Positions 12,903 to 15,968 of a stretch of DNA of 15,968 nucleotides are shown here, piece by piece. A program made the position numbers and the translations under genes. Numbering within the stretch: the first letter of the stretch is position 1; each line of letters opens with the position of its first letter. The notes below the pieces were generated by a model. It saw nothing but the letters and a program-made list of their open reading frames with translations. It made no database searches and had not been told where the DNA came from. Location: positions 1 to 15,968 of the forward strand of contig JAEZIW010000243.1 in the NCBI GenBank assembly GCA_023436525.1. The letters are read 5' to 3'. This stretch comes from Bacillota bacterium. GTDB lineage: Bacteria; Bacillota; Clostridia; Christensenellales; SZUA-584.

Positions 12903-14675
12903 TCATTTCTGTGTTGAAAGTGCACTTTTCAATTGCTCATTCATACGGCGCACAGTCTCTTCATTGAGCTTGATCACCGCACGGTCGTATGTGAAAATAC
13001 CGTTGATCTCGTCTTCCACATCGCTGACTTGGGTATAAACCGAAGCAGGCAACCCTTTTTTGACAGCAGAAAGCACCTCTTCGCGGTACAGCTTTTCGTA
13101 TGCGGCCGTCAGATCCTCCGCGTTTTTGTACATACGGTATCCAAACAGCACGTCTGAAGACATATGTCCTTTGCTGGGGCAGCTGTACCCGCCAAATTCG
13201 CTGAGTATGTGTATGCGGTGTTTTTTGTCCCTCCGCAAACGATATTTTTTATAGTATATATGGCGGCTTGAAAAATCACCGCCGCCCTGATCATGCCATC
13301 CGCTCGCATGGTCGATCAGCCGGGTGTTATCCATATTCTTGAGTGCTTCGGAAATGCGTATCGCGTCGAACTGCCCCCAGCCTTCGTTAAACGGCACCCA
13401 CACCGCAAGGCTCACCACGTTTTGCAGCAGCTTTACTGTTCGTACCATGTCACGCTCAAACACAGCGCGCCCGGCCTCGCTGCGCCGTCCGAACAACGAG
13501 TAGCGGTTGTCTTTGAGCCGGATATTCGCAAACGGCAGATATTGTGTCACGAAATTTTTGTATGGGCCGCCACCGCTCACGAAATCCTGCCAGACCAACA
13601 TGCCAAGTCTGTCACAATGATAGTACCAGCGCAGCGGCTCAATTTTGATATGCTTGCGCAGCATGTTAAACCCAAGCTGTTTAAGCTGGCTGATCTCAAA
13701 AACCATCGCGTCGTCGCTGGGCGGCGTATACAGTCCGTCGCTCCAGTACCCTTGGTCGAGCAGGCCGGACTGAAAAATCGGCTTGCCGTTCAGCGCAAAA
13801 CGAACCTGTCCGTCAGCGCCGCGTCGGATTGAGAATTCCCTCATGCCAAAATAGCTTTCCACCGTGTCCTGCCCGGCCTTGATTTTGACGGTGTATAAAA
13901 AAGGGTCGTCCGGGGACCAATATCGAAAGCCTTCCATGGAAAGCTTTGCTGTTGCCGTCTGAAAGCTGCCCTCAGAAATGAGCGTATCGTTACTGAAAAT
14001 CTGAACGTGGTACAGGGGTAACTGAGTCACGTCTGCAAAATCAATATCGAAAGCCACCTCGGCATTCGCGCAATCGGGCGTTATGCGTATATTTTGAATG
14101 TGCTGCCTGGGCACTTTTTCTATCCAAACCGTTTGCCATATGCCGCTTTGCGCCGTATACCATATACCGCCGCGGCTGAGTTTCTGCTTTCCGTATGCTT
14201 CATTGCCTGTGTCTGAGTCATCCCAAGCGGCGAGAGTGATTGTGTTATCTCCATCCGCAACGAGTTCCGTGATATCGAAACTGAACGGCCAATAACCGCC
14301 GGAATGCGTACCGGCCAATATGCTGTTAATGTATACGGAACAGTGCTGATCCACTGCGCCGAAATGCAGCAGCAACCTTTGCTCCTGAGGTTTTTCAAGC
14401 GGTATGCTGCGTTTATACCAGAGCGTCTGCCCGGGCAGCAGCTGCCGTTTCACGCCGGAGAGCAGGCTTTCAGGCGAAAACGGCACCACGATATCGCCGT
14501 CGTAGTTTTCCGGTAGGTCCGTGTCGCAGATGGCATATTGCCAAATGCCGTTCAGGCAAAGCCAGCTGTCGCGCCTCATCTGCGGCCTTGGATAATCGCT
14601 TAAGGGGCAGCTTTTATTAAGCTTTTCGCCCCAGCGTGTGTATAAATCGTGTTGTACGCTGCTTTTCTTTTTCAT
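12903..14675 (-). CDS. Glycoside hydrolase family 2 enzyme (beta-galactosidase/glucuronidase-like)
   Basis: 590 residues, no signal peptide, so intracellular. Order of domains: an N-terminal sugar-binding jelly roll (about 30-190) with RRDSWLCLNGIWQYAI, VDQHCSVYINS and GYWPFSFDIT; an immunoglobulin-like domain (about 195-285); and a TIM barrel from ~290. The family's acid/base glutamate is in WVPFNEGWGQFD (E431) and the nucleophile in ILSEFGGYSC (E493), so the enzyme should be active by a retaining mechanism. It is shorter than LacZ (~1000) and similar in size to glucuronidases, but I do not see features that settle the sugar. Start: the ATG at 14675, four bases after the DUF2804 gene stop; a frame extending to 14705 overlaps that gene and is less likely. 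The ribosome site is weak, so translational coupling to the upstream gene is probable. It is the last gene of the permease-DUF2804-GH2 operon. Confidence 0.9.
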   Translation of the reverse strand: MKKKSSVQHDLYTRWGEKLNKSCPLSDYPRPQMRRDSWLCLNGIWQYAICDTDLPENYDGDIVVPFSPESLLSGVKRQLLPGQTLWYKRSIPLEKPQEQRLLLHFGAVDQHCSVYINSILAGTHSGGYWPFSFDITELVADGDNTITLAAWDDSDTGNEAYGKQKLSRGGIWYTAQSGIWQTVWIEKVPRQHIQNIRITPDCANAEVAFDIDFADVTQLPLYHVQIFSNDTLISEGSFQTATAKLSMEGFRYWSPDDPFLYTVKIKAGQDTVESYFGMREFSIRRGADGQVRFALNGKPIFQSGLLDQGYWSDGLYTPPSDDAMVFEISQLKQLGFNMLRKHIKIEPLRWYYHCDRLGMLVWQDFVSGGGPYKNFVTQYLPFANIRLKDNRYSLFGRRSEAGRAVFERDMVRTVKLLQNVVSLAVWVPFNEGWGQFDAIRISEALKNMDNTRLIDHASGWHDQGGGDFSSRHIYYKKYRLRRDKKHRIHILSEFGGYSCPSKGHMSSDVLFGYRMYKNAEDLTAAYEKLYREEVLSAVKKGLPASVYTQVSDVEDEINGIFTYDRAVIKLNEETVRRMNEQLKSALSTQK

Positions 14676-14679
14676 TCGC

Positions 14680-15696
14680 TTACCATCTGTTCTGCGCGTG
14701 TTCACAAAACGCAGTTAAATTTTTTACCTCAATCACTTCTCCGTTAGGCAGCACAGCCGTCCCGTTGTAGCTGCCAAATATCTGGTGGCAGTGCGTATTG
14801 ATCACCAGCATATTGTTTTCTGTGTAACGGTCGTAAACCGGCGTCATGGTGAAATCAAACAGGCCGTCTCTGTCTTTGAAATGCCAAGGTTTCATATAAT
14901 CATGCTCATCCCGTTCCACGTCCAGCTTATCCAGCTTATAAGCTTTGCCGTTCCAGAAAAACATATTTTCTGTGGCATATTGAAGATCGCCAAACCCCCA
15001 GCCGATATTAAAGCCAAATTGCCCGCCATTTACAAAGCCGGCTCCATTCCCCCAGAACCATTCATGCTTAAACGGCCATACGCCCCGGCCCCAATCTATG
15101 AGCGCTGTGTCATTATTGCCGGGTGTCATGCGCATATCGCCAAATTCTGCCTGACCACTTACCCCATAGTAGTTTTCCTTATAGTTAAGGTAGAATTGAT
15201 TTTTTTTAAAGAATGGTGTGGCAATCACGAGTTTTTCATTTTCCGGGTTGTTATTAAGGACAAGATCTATATCGATGTACCCGATTTTTTTATCCTCCGC
15301 TTGAAGAACAAGAAGGCGCTCGCTGCTGCGTGTTTCAAAACGCATTTTATAGCCCTTGCCCTGCACCTCAAGCACATTGGGTTCTTCGGGATTGCGCGGC
15401 ATGCCGATCGTGCGCATGGGCAGCGGCTTCATACGCGTGAAACTCTTTTTTTCTCCCGTTTGTATGTCAAACAGCATCGCCGAAAAGCTGGCCACATATG
15501 ATACATGCCCGATCGTCAGCTGAAGGACGTGGTTTCCCGAAACAATCTGATAGAAATCCCATTCTTTGAGCGAAAACGGGCCTGCGCTGACCTGTTCGCG
15601 GTTGTACTCAAACATCATCCTTTTCGCATATCCCGGCTGAATTAAAGCGCCTTTTTCGTCGAGCAGCATCTGAGTAGATGTGATTTCCCTCTGCAT
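14680..15696 (-). CDS. DUF2804 family protein
   Basis: 338 residues, recognised as DUF2804. Features include an opening with LLDEKGALIQPGYA, an early KEWDFYQI, a RGVWPFKHEWFWGNGAG region rich in tryptophan (about 207-225), and FGFNIGWGFGD (about 231-241), followed by ENMFFWNGKAYKLDKL. No signal peptide or membrane helix is present, so it is cytoplasmic. The strand-rich, aromatic composition suggests a beta-sandwich or barrel that binds a hydrophobic or sugar-like ligand; this is inference, and I know of no established function. Start: ATG 15696, with AAAGGAGA (complement of 15705-15712) lying inside the end of the permease gene. It is three bases from the permease stop and four bases from the GH2 start, so all three are one transcript. 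Confidence 0.88.
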   Translation of the reverse strand: MQREITSTQMLLDEKGALIQPGYAKRMMFEYNREQVSAGPFSLKEWDFYQIVSGNHVLQLTIGHVSYVASFSAMLFDIQTGEKKSFTRMKPLPMRTIGMPRNPEEPNVLEVQGKGYKMRFETRSSERLLVLQAEDKKIGYIDIDLVLNNNPENEKLVIATPFFKKNQFYLNYKENYYGVSGQAEFGDMRMTPGNNDTALIDWGRGVWPFKHEWFWGNGAGFVNGGQFGFNIGWGFGDLQYATENMFFWNGKAYKLDKLDVERDEHDYMKPWHFKDRDGLFDFTMTPVYDRYTENNMLVINTHCHQIFGSYNGTAVLPNGEVIEVKNLTAFCEHAQNRW

Positions 15697-15699
15697 CGT

Positions 15700-15968
15700 T
15701 CAAATCTCCTTTCCGACGTTTTCTTTGTCATGCTTAATCCGCCGATAATATTGCTTCCCGGCGAAATACAACGGTAAAAAAGTCAGCATGACCAGCAGCG
15801 CCGCCCAGAGGTACATTGTTTCCGTGGGGATGTTCTCGGTGATGCCGTAATCGTTTACCACCGTACCCGCGCCGTTTTTTATCACAGCGTTTCCGATGCT
15901 TGTGCCGATGATCATCGGAATCAGCGTGAAGAACATCACACGAATCCCCTCAAACTGGCCGCGGTTTT
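15700..15968 (-). CDS. GPH/MFS-type sugar permease, C-terminal part (5' end outside window)
   Basis: The frame runs off the right edge; the visible ~88 residues are the C-terminus. Just inside the edge it reads NRGQFEGIR, and is followed by two membrane helices (roughly MFFTLIPMIIGTSIGNAVI and TMYLWAALLVMLTFLPLYFAG) and a basic tail KQYYRRIKHD. This arrangement, including an end-of-helix R-rich cytoplasmic tail, fits the glycoside-pentoside-hexuronide (GPH) cation symporters of the MFS_2 type. It would import the substrate that the GH2 enzyme then hydrolyses. The apparent GTG at 15939 is internal, since the frame stays open to the edge. Confidence is limited by the short visible length. Confidence 0.7.
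   Translation of the reverse strand, partial: NRGQFEGIRVMFFTLIPMIIGTSIGNAVIKNGAGTVVNDYGITENIPTETMYLWAALLVMLTFLPLYFAGKQYYRRIKHDKENVGKEI

Noticed and set aside
14785..15501. 238-codon plus-strand frame
   Set aside because: It lies entirely antiparallel to the DUF2804 gene, which is recognisable and in a tight operon. Long shadow frames are common opposite such genes.

Overview
This window looks like a chromosomal piece from an anaerobic Clostridia-type Firmicute, possibly a gut member of the Oscillospirales/Christensenellales; this placement is an inference. The support is strong AGGAGG-type ribosome binding sites, sigma-A-like promoters, short hairpin/T-run terminators, a LytR-CpsA-Psr (LCP) wall protein, a clostripain-type lipoprotein, a YmaF-family protein and a GPH-type sugar permease. 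Base composition is moderate, with one clearly AT-richer stretch at about 10,900-11,530. I found no rRNA, tRNA, CRISPR array, insertion sequence or phage gene.

Layout. (1) 1-2275, plus strand: end of a three-gene unit. It holds a MoxR-type AAA+ ATPase (5' end outside the window), a protein joining a putative HExxH metallopeptidase domain to a VWA-like domain, and a small unknown protein. A hairpin terminator lies at 2437-2475. (2) 2581-5426: divergent genes for a zinc-ribbon membrane protein (minus) and a large LCP protein (plus), each with a recognisable promoter in the ~500-base gap. (3) 5427-5934: a non-coding stretch between convergent genes, with two similar terminators bracketing two copies of a ~105-base repeat. 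(4) 5935-10890, minus strand: clostripain-family lipoprotein, a short-chain dehydrogenase (SDR), a membrane-anchored transglutaminase-like protein, and an SRAP (HMCES/YedK) DNA-repair protein. (5) 11080-12418, minus: an AT-rich orphan membrane protein and a second SDR. (6) 12526-12816, plus: a histidine-rich YmaF-family protein with its own terminator. (7) 12903-15968, minus: a tight carbohydrate operon of GPH permease (cut by the window edge), DUF2804 protein and glycoside hydrolase family 2 enzyme.

How genes work together. The AAA+/VWA pair resembles known MoxR-VWA chaperone-like partnerships. The permease, DUF2804 protein and GH2 enzyme, spaced by 3-4 bases, look like one import-and-hydrolysis unit for a small glycoside. 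LCP, clostripain lipoprotein and transglutaminase-like protein all act at the envelope but have separate promoters or spacing, so no joint pathway is claimed. The observations most worth checking are the duplicated repeat between terminators, the periodic HxH protein, the DUF2804-containing operon and the small partner of the AAA+/metallopeptidase-VWA pair. All identifications are from reading the sequence; no searches were run.
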